64,000 nucleotides of DNA from positions 19,860 to 83,859 of the forward strand of contig CAJOLZ010000003.1 in the NCBI GenBank assembly GCA_905235575.1. Direction: 5' to 3'. Both the position numbers and the translations under genes were made by a program. Below are positions 17,924 through 25,671 of the stretch, piece by piece. The notes under the pieces were generated by a model that searched no databases, was not told the origin of the DNA, and worked only from the letters and a program-made list of their open reading frames with translations. Within the stretch, counting starts at the first letter, position 1. The number at the start of each line of letters is the position of its first letter. The DNA comes from an uncultured Bacteroidaceae bacterium (GTDB lineage: Bacteria > Bacteroidota > Bacteroidia > Bacteroidales > Bacteroidaceae).

Positions 17924-20900
17924 ATGCAAAACAAAGGATTTGTTAAGGTTTTCGCAGTCCTGCTGACGCTGGTCTGCATCTTCTATCTCAGTTTCTCGGT
18001 GGTCACCAACCACTACGAGGGTAAAGCCGAGAAGATAGCAGCTACAGAGGGTCAGGACGCTGCCGACCGCTACATGGACACGCTGCTCAACAAGAAGGTC
18101 TACCTCAACGTGTGGACTCTTAAGGAGTGCCGTGAGATGGGTGTCGGCCTCGGACTGGACCTGAAAGGCGGTATGAACGTCATCCTCGAGGTGAGCGTAC
18201 CCGACGTAGTGAAGGCTCTGGCCGACCACAAGGAGGATACCGACGAAAACTTCCGCAAGGCCGTTGAACAAGCGACCAGCGAGGCTGCCAGCAGCCAGAA
18301 CGACTTCATTACACTCTTCGTCAAAGACTACAAGGCCCTGGCTCCCAACAAGGCGCTGGCCGAACTCTTTGCCACACAGCAGCTGCGCGACAAGGTGAAC
18401 ACCAAGAGCACCGACTCGGAAGTTGAATCAGTGCTGCGTGCCGAAGTGAAGAGCGCTATTGACAACTCGTACAACGTGCTCCGTACACGTATCGACCGCT
18501 TCGGCGTCGTACAGCCCAACATTCAGGCCCTCGAAGGACAGGAGGGACGTATCATGGTGGAAATGCCCGGCGTTAAAGAGCCTGAGCGCGTACGTAAACT
18601 GCTGCAAGGAAGTGCCAACCTGGAATTCTGGGAGACATACAACAGTTCGGAAATCGTTCCCATCCTCGCATCTCTCGACGCAAAGCTTGCTGCTCTTGAA
18701 ACAACAGAACAGGTTGAGGAAGAGAGCACAGAGACAGCCGAAGTAGCTGAAACTGCTGCAGCTGACTCTGCCAAGACCAGCGCAGATGACCTGGCCGCAG
18801 CCGTTGGCGCACAGGGTGAGAACATCGACAACAGCAACCTCTCGGCTGCAGACATCGAGAAACTCCATCGCCAGCATCCTCTGCTGAGCCGTCTGCAACT
18901 CTTGCAGGGTTCTGCAGGCTGCATCGTAGGTTATGCCTCAATACGCGACCTGGACATCATCAGTGAGTTCTTCGAAACACCCGAGGCAAAGGAGACACTT
19001 CCCTCTGACCTGAGACTGAAGTGGAGTGCCAAGGGCATGGGCGAGGGTGCTGCTGCAGACATCTACGAGCTGTATGCCATTAAGGTGACTGAGCGCAATG
19101 GTCGTGCTCCTCTGGAAGGCGACGTCGTGACTGACGCAAGCGATTCGTACGACCAGAACGGCCGTCCCTGCGTAAGCATGAGCATGAACGTAGACGGTGC
19201 TCGCCGCTGGGCTGCAATCACCAAGGCTAACAAAGATCGTTGCGTAGCCATCGTGCTGGACGACAACGTGTACAGTGCACCTGTCGTACAGAACGAGATT
19301 ACAGGTGGACGCAGCGAAATCACAGGTCACTTCACAGCTGAAGAGACACGCGACTTGGCCAACGTGCTCAAGTCGGGTAAGATGCCTGCTCCTGCTAAGA
19401 TTGTGAGCGAGGAAATCGTAGGTCCTTCACTGGGTGCCGAATCCATCCGTCAGGGTATCTGGAGTTGCGTCATTGCCTTCATCATCCTGATGTTCTACAT
19501 GATTGCCATGTATGGTTTCATCCCCGGCATGGTTGCCAACAGCGCCCTGATTCTGAACCTCTTCTTCACAGTCGGCGTGCTCACAAGCTTCCAGGCTGCA
19601 CTTACGATGAGCGGTATTGCCGGTATGGTGCTTACGCTGGGTATGGCTGTCGACGCCAACGTGCTTATCTATGAGCGTACAAAGGAGGAACTGAGAGGCG
19701 GCAAGAAGGTGCGTGAAGCTCTGAGCGCTGGTTACAGCAACGCATTCAGCGCCATCTTCGACTCTAACTTGACGAGTATCATCACAGCCATCATCCTCTA
19801 CAACTTTGGTACAGGACCCATCCGCGGCTTCGCTACCACGCTGCTCATCGGTATTCTGGTCAGCTTCTTCACCGCAGTGTTCCTGACACGTGTCGTATAC
19901 ACCGAAATGATGAACCGCGACAAGTGGCTTGGACTGACCTTCCAGACTTCATTAGGCAAGAAGATTTCGTTCCAGAACCCGAACTTCAAGATTATGAGCG
20001 CCTACAAGAAGAGCTTTACCATCTTCGGTTTGATGGCGATTATCAGTCTCGCGTTCATTCTGGGGCGTGGCTTCAGCAAGAGTATCGACTTCACGGGTGG
20101 CCGCAACTTTGTGGTTCTCTTCGAGAAAGAAGTGCAGCCCGAGGATATTCGCACCCTGCTTTCCGATGCATTCCCCGAGAGTAACACAAGTACCATTGCA
20201 CTGGGTACGGAGGGTAAGACCATTCGTATCAGTACCAACTATCGCATTCAGGAGGACGGAATTGAGGTGGACAGCGAGATTGAGAACAAACTGTTCGAAA
20301 CGCTGAAGGCTGCCAACATGCTGGCCAGCGACCTGACAATAGAGAACTTCATCAACCGTGACGAGCGTGCCGGTGGTTCAATCATCAGTAGCCAGAAGGT
20401 AGGTCCGTCGGTAGCTGAAGACATCACAAGCGGAGCCATCAAGAGTGTGATTCTGGCCGTGATAGCCATCTTCTTGTACATTCTCATTCGTTTCCGCAAC
20501 CTGGCCTTCTCTGTAGGTGCCATCACAGCACTTATCAGTGACACGCTGCTCATCCTCGGCGTATATGCCATCTGCTGGGGCTGGATGCCTTTCAGTCTCG
20601 AGATTGACCAGACGTTCATCGGTGCTGTGCTGACGGCCATCGGTTACTCCATCAACGACAAGGTGGTGGTGTTTGACCGTATCCGTGAGTTCATCGGTCT
20701 CTATCCGAAGCGCAACCGTCAGGAGCTCTTCAATGCGTCGCTGAACAGCACCCTGAACCGTACCATCAACACCTCAGTCTCCACGTTCATCGTGCTGGCT
20801 GTTATCTTCTGCCTGGGCGGTGCCAGCATCCGCAGCTTCGCCTTCGCAATGATTCTGGGTGTTATCTTCGGTACATTGTCGTCCATCTTCGTGGCTGCTC

Positions 20901-20965
20901 CTACAGCCTATCTGACCATGGGCAAGACTATTTCGGAGACCGTAGCTGTAGAAGAGAAGAAGTAA
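17924..20965 (+). CDS. secDF: Protein translocase subunit SecDF (fused)
   Basis: This 1013-residue fusion of SecD and SecF uses the proton-motive force to pull preproteins out of the SecYEG channel on the periplasmic side. SecD signatures are GLGLDLKGGMNVILEV near residue 70 and the TM block AVDANVLIYERTKEE; SecF signatures are KSIDFTGGRNFVV and INDKVVVFDRIREF. Each half has one N-terminal helix, a periplasmic domain and five further helices. The SecD periplasmic region holds a Glu/Thr/Ala-rich low-complexity insert at about residues 262-300. It is followed by a strong terminator and then a small gene that may also serve export. Confidence 0.97.
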   Translation: MQNKGFVKVFAVLLTLVCIFYLSFSVVTNHYEGKAEKIAATEGQDAADRYMDTLLNKKVYLNVWTLKECREMGVGLGLDLKGGMNVILEVSVPDVVKALADHKEDTDENFRKAVEQATSEAASSQNDFITLFVKDYKALAPNKALAELFATQQLRDKVNTKSTDSEVESVLRAEVKSAIDNSYNVLRTRIDRFGVVQPNIQALEGQEGRIMVEMPGVKEPERVRKLLQGSANLEFWETYNSSEIVPILASLDAKLAALETTEQVEEESTETAEVAETAAADSAKTSADDLAAAVGAQGENIDNSNLSAADIEKLHRQHPLLSRLQLLQGSAGCIVGYASIRDLDIISEFFETPEAKETLPSDLRLKWSAKGMGEGAAADIYELYAIKVTERNGRAPLEGDVVTDASDSYDQNGRPCVSMSMNVDGARRWAAITKANKDRCVAIVLDDNVYSAPVVQNEITGGRSEITGHFTAEETRDLANVLKSGKMPAPAKIVSEEIVGPSLGAESIRQGIWSCVIAFIILMFYMIAMYGFIPGMVANSALILNLFFTVGVLTSFQAALTMSGIAGMVLTLGMAVDANVLIYERTKEELRGGKKVREALSAGYSNAFSAIFDSNLTSIITAIILYNFGTGPIRGFATTLLIGILVSFFTAVFLTRVVYTEMMNRDKWLGLTFQTSLGKKISFQNPNFKIMSAYKKSFTIFGLMAIISLAFILGRGFSKSIDFTGGRNFVVLFEKEVQPEDIRTLLSDAFPESNTSTIALGTEGKTIRISTNYRIQEDGIEVDSEIENKLFETLKAANMLASDLTIENFINRDERAGGSIISSQKVGPSVAEDITSGAIKSVILAVIAIFLYILIRFRNLAFSVGAITALISDTLLILGVYAICWGWMPFSLEIDQTFIGAVLTAIGYSINDKVVVFDRIREFIGLYPKRNRQELFNASLNSTLNRTINTSVSTFIVLAVIFCLGGASIRSFAFAMILGVIFGTLSSIFVAAPTAYLTMGKTISETVAVEEKK

Positions 20966-21009
20966 TCTACCTGCCTCGCAGGAGAGAGACATCAACATCA
21001 GAAAATCCA

Positions 21010-21049
21010 GTGGGGCATTCCTCAACGATGGGGAGTGCCCCACTTTTTT
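21010..21049 (+). terminator. Terminator of secDF
   Basis: GTGGGGCA (21010-21017) pairs with TGCCCCAC (21036-21043), followed by six T residues. Confidence 0.88.
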
Positions 21050-21073
21050 ATCCTGTTAAAGCAAGTTTCGAGA

Positions 21074-21532
21074 ATGGAAAACAAAAAGGAAATACAGATT
21101 CAGTTCCGGCTGGTGGACGTGAATCCGCTGCAGTTCGTCAACCTGGCCGATAAATGGCCCGAGGGCGAGCAGCAAATCACAAACCAGCTGCAGTTCAACA
21201 GCGACACAGACCACCGACTGGTGCGTTGCACGGCTCACTTTGAATATAAGAAGAACGACATCACGCAGCTCATCATCGCCGTACAGTGCACATACGAATT
21301 CTCGCGCGAGAGCTGGAGCGCCATGTATCGGCTGCAGGGCGACGAGTGGGTGTTGCCTGTCGGATTAGTGCAGCACATGGCCGACATCACCATCGGAGCC
21401 ACACGCGGCATTCTGGCCGTAAAGAGCGAGGAGAACGGACTTCCGCGCATTGTGCTGCCCATGATTTCCGTAGCACAGTTCGTCCGCAACAACCTGAGCC
21501 TGAAACGTACGCCAGCCCCCACGGCGAACTGA
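21074..21532 (+). CDS. Conserved small protein, possibly SecB-like
   Basis: A 152-residue soluble protein. I start at MENKKEIQIQF (21074), because the longer frame begins inside the secDF terminator. Predicted beta strands alternate (IQIQFRLVDVNP, then HRLVRCTAHFEYK, then LIIAVQCTYEF), followed by a long helix and the segment GATRGILAVKSEENGLPRI with an LP..LP-type end. This layout recalls the SecB chaperone fold (four-strand sheet, helix with TRG near it, then LP). No catalytic motif is visible. Its position right after secDF fits a role in export, but the fold call is a weak resemblance by eye. Confidence 0.55.
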   Translation: MENKKEIQIQFRLVDVNPLQFVNLADKWPEGEQQITNQLQFNSDTDHRLVRCTAHFEYKKNDITQLIIAVQCTYEFSRESWSAMYRLQGDEWVLPVGLVQHMADITIGATRGILAVKSEENGLPRIVLPMISVAQFVRNNLSLKRTPAPTAN

Positions 21533-21604
21533 CAATCGCTTCGCACTCCCCTGCCCCATGAAACTCAGCACAGTTCAGGCAGACTGATTCGTCGGGCAGA
21601 GAAA

Positions 21605-21690
21605 AGCACTGCGGTGCATCGCAAAACGCACCACGGTGCATCGGTCTGCGCACCACGGTGCGTTGGCTGTCGCAGCGTGGTGCGTTTTTT
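21605..21690 (+). repeat. 22-base-period palindrome array L4
   Basis: Cores lie at 21605, 21627, 21649 and 21671; the last (CGCAGCGTGGTGCG) is followed by seven T residues. The array lies between the convergent 21074 gene and the sugar transporter gene. No other terminator is evident in this gap, so it may serve as one. Confidence 0.9.
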
Positions 21691-21711
21691 TGCATTCTGC
21701 AGCTGAGTTAT

Positions 21712-22974
21712 TCAGACATCAGCACGCTGCCGCACACGCGACCCCACGAGGGCATAGAGCAACATGAGCACCTCGCCGGCCAGCACGAGTAGCCACGACC
21801 AGCGCCATCCGCCCATGTCCGCCAGTGCGCCCTGCACCAGCGGCAGGATGGCACCGCCCACCACGCCTATCATGAAGACGCCGGAGGCCACCGAGGTATA
21901 CTTGCCCAGATGCGCCACCGAGAGCGTGAAGATGGCACCCCACATGATGGAGTGGAACAGTCCCACAGCCACCAGCAGCCACGGCTGGTTCCAGACGATG
22001 GCGGCCGTCAGCAAGAGCGAAGCCATGACGGTTGTGAAGGTCAGTTGCACCCGCGGCGGAATGCGGCTCAAAGCGCTGCCACACAAGCGACCGACGAGCA
22101 TCAGGCCCCAGTAGAGCGTGGCCATCAGCGTGATGGTGGATACATCGAGTTTCAGTTCGTCACGCGCATAGAGATTGATGTTGGCGCCCACGCACACCTC
22201 GCAACCTACGTAGAAGAAGATAGCCACCACGCCGAGTGTGAGGTGCGAGAAGCTCCAGACGCTCCGTTCCAACTGCTCACCCTCGGCAGCACGTGTGCCT
22301 TCGATATCGGGCAGCGACAGGCGCATCACCACCAGCAATACGACTACGATGACCAGTGTGAGGACAAGGAAGGGCAGACGCAACTGCTCCACCTGCACGT
22401 CCTCCAGTGCCAGTCCGCCGAAGATGATGCCGGAGACGAAGTAGGGAGCCAGCGTGGTGCCCACCGAGTTGGCCGAACCGCCGATGGCCAGTCGCTGTAT
22501 GGGCTGCGTGCCCTCCACATGACAGGCCGTCAGGTAGGGATTGATGACCACCTGCAGAATGGTGGCCGAACTGCCCAGGACAAACGACCCGGCCAGCAGG
22601 ACGAAGAAGCCCGTGGGGATGTGATAGTTCCCCACCGCAAGTGCGGCATCGGGGCGCGCTACGGTATAAGCGGCCGAGAGAAAATAGAGCGACAGCCCGA
22701 CAACCATCACCACCAGGCCGCGCACCAGCGTGCCCTTGTATCCGTGGCGGTTTATCCATCGCGAGCCCACGCCGCCGCAGAGCGGATAGGCCAGGAACCA
22801 CGAGAAGGTGATGAGCGTAGCGAGCGTATTTTTCAGTCCCTGGGCCTGAGAGAGGAAGGCCGACTGCAGGGGACCTTGCAACTGCGAGTTGACGGTGGTC
22901 AGGAAGCCCACCACCAGGAAGAGGAACACCATGGCCACGAAAGGACCGAAATAGTTTGTCTGTTTCTGTGTCAT
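21712..22974 (-). CDS. FHS-family MFS sugar transporter (FucP/NagP-like)
   Basis: A 420-residue, 12-helix major facilitator. The block SSATILQVVINPYLTACH and the following RLAIGGSANSVGTTLAPYF are characteristic of the FucP/GluP sugar:proton symporter family. Its place at the end of a cluster with NagB, two ROK proteins, a chitinase and NagX makes N-acetylglucosamine (or a chito-oligosaccharide) the most likely substrate, as for NagP in other Gram-negatives. Array L5 separates it from nagB by ~150 bases, so it may be partly independent of the upstream genes. Confidence 0.85.
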   Translation of the reverse strand: MTQKQTNYFGPFVAMVFLFLVVGFLTTVNSQLQGPLQSAFLSQAQGLKNTLATLITFSWFLAYPLCGGVGSRWINRHGYKGTLVRGLVVMVVGLSLYFLSAAYTVARPDAALAVGNYHIPTGFFVLLAGSFVLGSSATILQVVINPYLTACHVEGTQPIQRLAIGGSANSVGTTLAPYFVSGIIFGGLALEDVQVEQLRLPFLVLTLVIVVVLLVVMRLSLPDIEGTRAAEGEQLERSVWSFSHLTLGVVAIFFYVGCEVCVGANINLYARDELKLDVSTITLMATLYWGLMLVGRLCGSALSRIPPRVQLTFTTVMASLLLTAAIVWNQPWLLVAVGLFHSIMWGAIFTLSVAHLGKYTSVASGVFMIGVVGGAILPLVQGALADMGGWRWSWLLVLAGEVLMLLYALVGSRVRQRADV

Positions 22975-23061
22975 ATCTTACTGATTTTCTGTGTTTCTAT
23001 GGTTATGTCAGAGACGTGTGTGTGTATTGCGATGTGCAGTGGTCTGCCGAGTTCGGAAAAA

Positions 23062-23141
23062 CGCAACGTGGTGCGACAGCTGTCGCAGCGTGGTGCGAAG
23101 CCCGTCGCAACGTGGTGCGTCGGGCGTCAAAGCGTGGTGCA
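23062..23141 (-). repeat. 22-base-period palindrome array L5
   Basis: Cores lie at 23062, 23084, 23106 and 23128. Read on the minus strand the array begins inside the last codons of nagB and ends GTTGCG followed by a T run. The three internal cores are near-perfect (CGCACCACGTTGCG on the minus strand). This is the only array that lies within a likely operon. Confidence 0.92.
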
Positions 23142-23879
23142 TTCCGCAAGGAGCTCCGCAGCATCGGCATCGAGCAGGAACTCGCAACATGGATGGTGCT
23201 GCAGGATGGACGCAGGCAGCTGGGGAGTGACAGGACCGCATAGCATCTGATGCACGACGGTAGCTTTGTTTCGTCCCTTTGCCACCAGAACAATCCGACG
23301 CGCCTCCATGATGTCGGCCAGTCCCAACGTGACACCGCCGAGCCATTTCTCGGTCGGCGTGCCGGTCTCACGGCGTATCCGCTCTTCCAGCTCAGCGTTC
23401 ATCTGCGTCACCCATGCGCGGCTCGTGAAAGGTGTTCCGGGCTGGTTGAATCCCAGATGGCCGTTCTCACCCAGTCCCAGCATGAGCAGGTCGATGCCGC
23501 CACGGTGGGCCAGTTCGTCTGTAAAACGCCGGCAGGCTGCGGAGAAATCGTCGCTCTCGGTGGGCAACATCAGGAAATGGTCGTCGTCCACTCCGAGCGC
23601 GTCCGTGATTTCAGTGCGGAGCATCGTGTAGCAGGCGCCGGCATAGTTGCGATCCACGCCCACCACTTCGTCAAGTCCGAAGAAGGTGGCGCGACGCACG
23701 TAGAACGGCTCGCTTCGCCATATCTCGGCCACACGGCGGTGCATATTGCCCGTGGTGCGTCCCGTGGAGAGCCCCACCACGCTGTCTGGTTTAGCCACAA
23801 TCTGGTCTACGATGCGGCGGGCTGCAGCTTCGTCGAAACTGCGTTCGTCGGGCAAAACGGTGATACGGAACTTGCTCAT
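23127..23879 (-). CDS. nagB: Glucosamine-6-phosphate deaminase-like protein (NagB family, altered active site)
   Basis: A 250-residue NagB/GPI-fold protein expected to convert glucosamine-6-P to fructose-6-P and ammonia. Family motifs are VVGLSTGRT (phosphate loop), FFGLDE (Asp70, the expected proton acceptor) and GLGENGHLGFNQPG. In the last motif His141 is kept, but the residue equal to E. coli Asp141 is Asn139 (seen in other NagBs) and the one equal to Glu148 is Gln146, which is unusual. The final residues (ECTTL) are encoded within array L5. The ATG overlaps the ROK stop (ATGA). A related sugar-phosphate isomerase or deaminase activity remains possible. Confidence 0.78.
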   Translation of the reverse strand: MSKFRITVLPDERSFDEAAARRIVDQIVAKPDSVVGLSTGRTTGNMHRRVAEIWRSEPFYVRRATFFGLDEVVGVDRNYAGACYTMLRTEITDALGVDDDHFLMLPTESDDFSAACRRFTDELAHRGGIDLLMLGLGENGHLGFNQPGTPFTSRAWVTQMNAELEERIRRETGTPTEKWLGGVTLGLADIMEARRIVLVAKGRNKATVVHQMLCGPVTPQLPASILQHHPCCEFLLDADAAELLAECTTL

Positions 23880-24847
23880 ATCTCTTTATTCATGGCCACC
23901 ACAGCCGCACCCAGCAGCCCGATATGTTGGGCATCGAGTTTCGTCAGGGTCACTCCGTGGGTTACGAATCGCAGCGTTTCGGCTTGCAAATGGGGCTGCA
24001 TGCGCTCCAGCATATATCCGTCGGCCACGATGCTTCCGCCAAGCACGACAGCCTCGGGGTCGGACATTCGCACCATGTTCATCACCAGTTGCGAGAGCAC
24101 CTGGGCAGCATTCTCGACCAAGACGCAGCAGAGTGCATCGGAATGCTCACGCGCCAGGCGGTAGACCTCGTTCACGGAGATGCGACTGCCATCGGCGGGC
24201 AGGGTGAGATGTGTCTCGTAGCGGTCGTAGAGCAGGCGGGCACACATATCGAAACCCACGCCGGCTGCCAGTGTTTCCACACAATTCCGACGACCGCAGA
24301 CACATTGGGTGCCTACCGCGAGGTCGACCGTGGTGTGTCCTACTTCTCCAGCATTGAAATGGCCGCCGCGCAGGGGATGTCCGTCAACGACAGTGCAGGC
24401 TGCGATGCCCGTTCCCACATTGATGTAAACCAGGTTACGCGTCACGCGTCCCATGCCCCACTCCATCTCGGCGCGGGCTGCACTCTTCACGTCATTGTCT
24501 ATGTAGCACGGAATGCCGTATCGTTCGGTCAGTTCGTTCGCCAACGGGATGGGGAAGGTGCGGCTCGGGTCGATTTGCTCCCACACGCCACGCTTCACAT
24601 CGACTCGACCCACCAGCCCTACGCCCATGGCCACAAGTTCGTCCTGTGCATTGGTCTCGTGGGAAAGGTAGTCGTCGAGCGAATCGAATATAAGCTGACG
24701 TGCCTGCTGCTGGTTGAGGAAGTCCGAGGGATAGCACTTGCTGTGCAGGATGCGCCCCGTCTCGTCCACCTCGCCAACAAGCAGTTTGGTGCCTCCCAGG
24801 TCGATGCCTAAATAGGTCTTTTTCTTCATCTCCAGGTCACTTTTCAT
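23876..24847 (-). CDS. ROK-family sugar kinase (probable GlcNAc or glucose kinase)
   Basis: A 323-residue ROK kinase. It has the phosphate-1 motif DLGGTK, the catalytic-base region YIDNDVKSAARAE, the ROK signature GEVGHTTVD, and the zinc site CVCGRRNCVE. It would phosphorylate an imported amino sugar using ATP, feeding the NagB-like enzyme (after a deacetylase NagA not found in this window). Its start overlaps the ThuA stop and its stop overlaps the nagB start, both as ATGA, so the three genes are translationally coupled. A second, degenerate ROK lies five genes upstream in the same operon. Confidence 0.88.
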   Translation of the reverse strand: MKSDLEMKKKTYLGIDLGGTKLLVGEVDETGRILHSKCYPSDFLNQQQARQLIFDSLDDYLSHETNAQDELVAMGVGLVGRVDVKRGVWEQIDPSRTFPIPLANELTERYGIPCYIDNDVKSAARAEMEWGMGRVTRNLVYINVGTGIAACTVVDGHPLRGGHFNAGEVGHTTVDLAVGTQCVCGRRNCVETLAAGVGFDMCARLLYDRYETHLTLPADGSRISVNEVYRLAREHSDALCCVLVENAAQVLSQLVMNMVRMSDPEAVVLGGSIVADGYMLERMQPHLQAETLRFVTHGVTLTKLDAQHIGLLGAAVVAMNKEI

Positions 24848-25659
24848 TTATTCTTGAATGGGTCACCCTTCGGATCACGGCTCACCACCCATCGGAAAGC
24901 GTTCACGAAAAGCAGGTTCTGGGTAGCATCGATGAACTCTTCATCGCCATGACCCATGTTCAGGTATATCATGCGGTACTTCTTGTTGGTCCACACGATG
25001 GGGAAATCGCCCCACTTCACCACGTCCTTGATACCAAAGGGATACATCTTCTGGGAGATGGAGACGAGCACTTCCACGTCGGAGTTATCGCGCGGACTGG
25101 GTTGCCACTGATAGAACTCGCTGGCAGGTACCACGAACGAGGCGGGCAGGCTACGCGTCACGGGGTGTTCGTTGGTGTCGCACTCCACCAGCGCAGGCTG
25201 TGGCGGCCAGTTGTTGCAATAGAACGCGCCGCAACCCAGGAACTTGTTGAACCAAGGCCAGTTGGTGCGTCGGTCGTTGTATGCCGATGCATGGAAACCT
25301 ATCCACCCGCCACCGTTCTCGATATACTTCTCGAAGGCCTCGCGCTGTTCGTTTCCACCCGGAATAGCATTCAGACTGATGATGATGCTGTAGTCTTTCA
25401 ACTTTTCGTAGGGATAATCGGCCAGCGAGGTGGTCACATCCATAATCCATCCCTCGCCATACGTCAGTTTGTGGAAGAAATTGATGGCTTGCTTATCAAA
25501 CTGCACGTGAGCCTCCTCAGCTCCGGGTTCGTAGTGCAGAAGGGCACGGAAACGCGGTCCGCCAGCATAGTCGGCAGCATACTCACCATTATTCTGTGCC
25601 GATATACTCAGGCACGCCAGGCAAACACCCAGCAACATGAAAATTCTGAATCCTTTCAT
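24844..25659 (-). CDS. Exported ThuA-like domain protein
   Basis: A 271-residue protein with a signal peptide (ending LSISAQ). The fold is that of ThuA, a glutamine-amidotransferase-like domain; motifs include GGGWIGFHASAY, HPVTRSLP and PVVW-type FPIVWTNKKYRMIYLNMGHG. ThuA proteins are linked to disaccharide use in rhizobia, but their reaction is unsettled. The same domain is fused to the chitinase two genes upstream, tying it to chitin or GlcNAc-containing glycans here. It lies 12 bases after the GH9 gene. Confidence 0.82.
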   Translation of the reverse strand: MKGFRIFMLLGVCLACLSISAQNNGEYAADYAGGPRFRALLHYEPGAEEAHVQFDKQAINFFHKLTYGEGWIMDVTTSLADYPYEKLKDYSIIISLNAIPGGNEQREAFEKYIENGGGWIGFHASAYNDRRTNWPWFNKFLGCGAFYCNNWPPQPALVECDTNEHPVTRSLPASFVVPASEFYQWQPSPRDNSDVEVLVSISQKMYPFGIKDVVKWGDFPIVWTNKKYRMIYLNMGHGDEEFIDATQNLLFVNAFRWVVSRDPKGDPFKNK

Positions 25660-25671
25660 CTTATCTGATTT

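Noticed and set aside
21035..21073. Upstream start for the SecB-like gene
   Set aside because: It lies within the secDF terminator hairpin.
22956..23250. Small plus-strand frames across array L5 sharing Ala-Thr-Trp-Cys-like words with frames at other arrays
   Set aside because: The shared words come from the 22-base repeat being read in different frames; 22 is not a multiple of three, so no consistent protein repeat exists.
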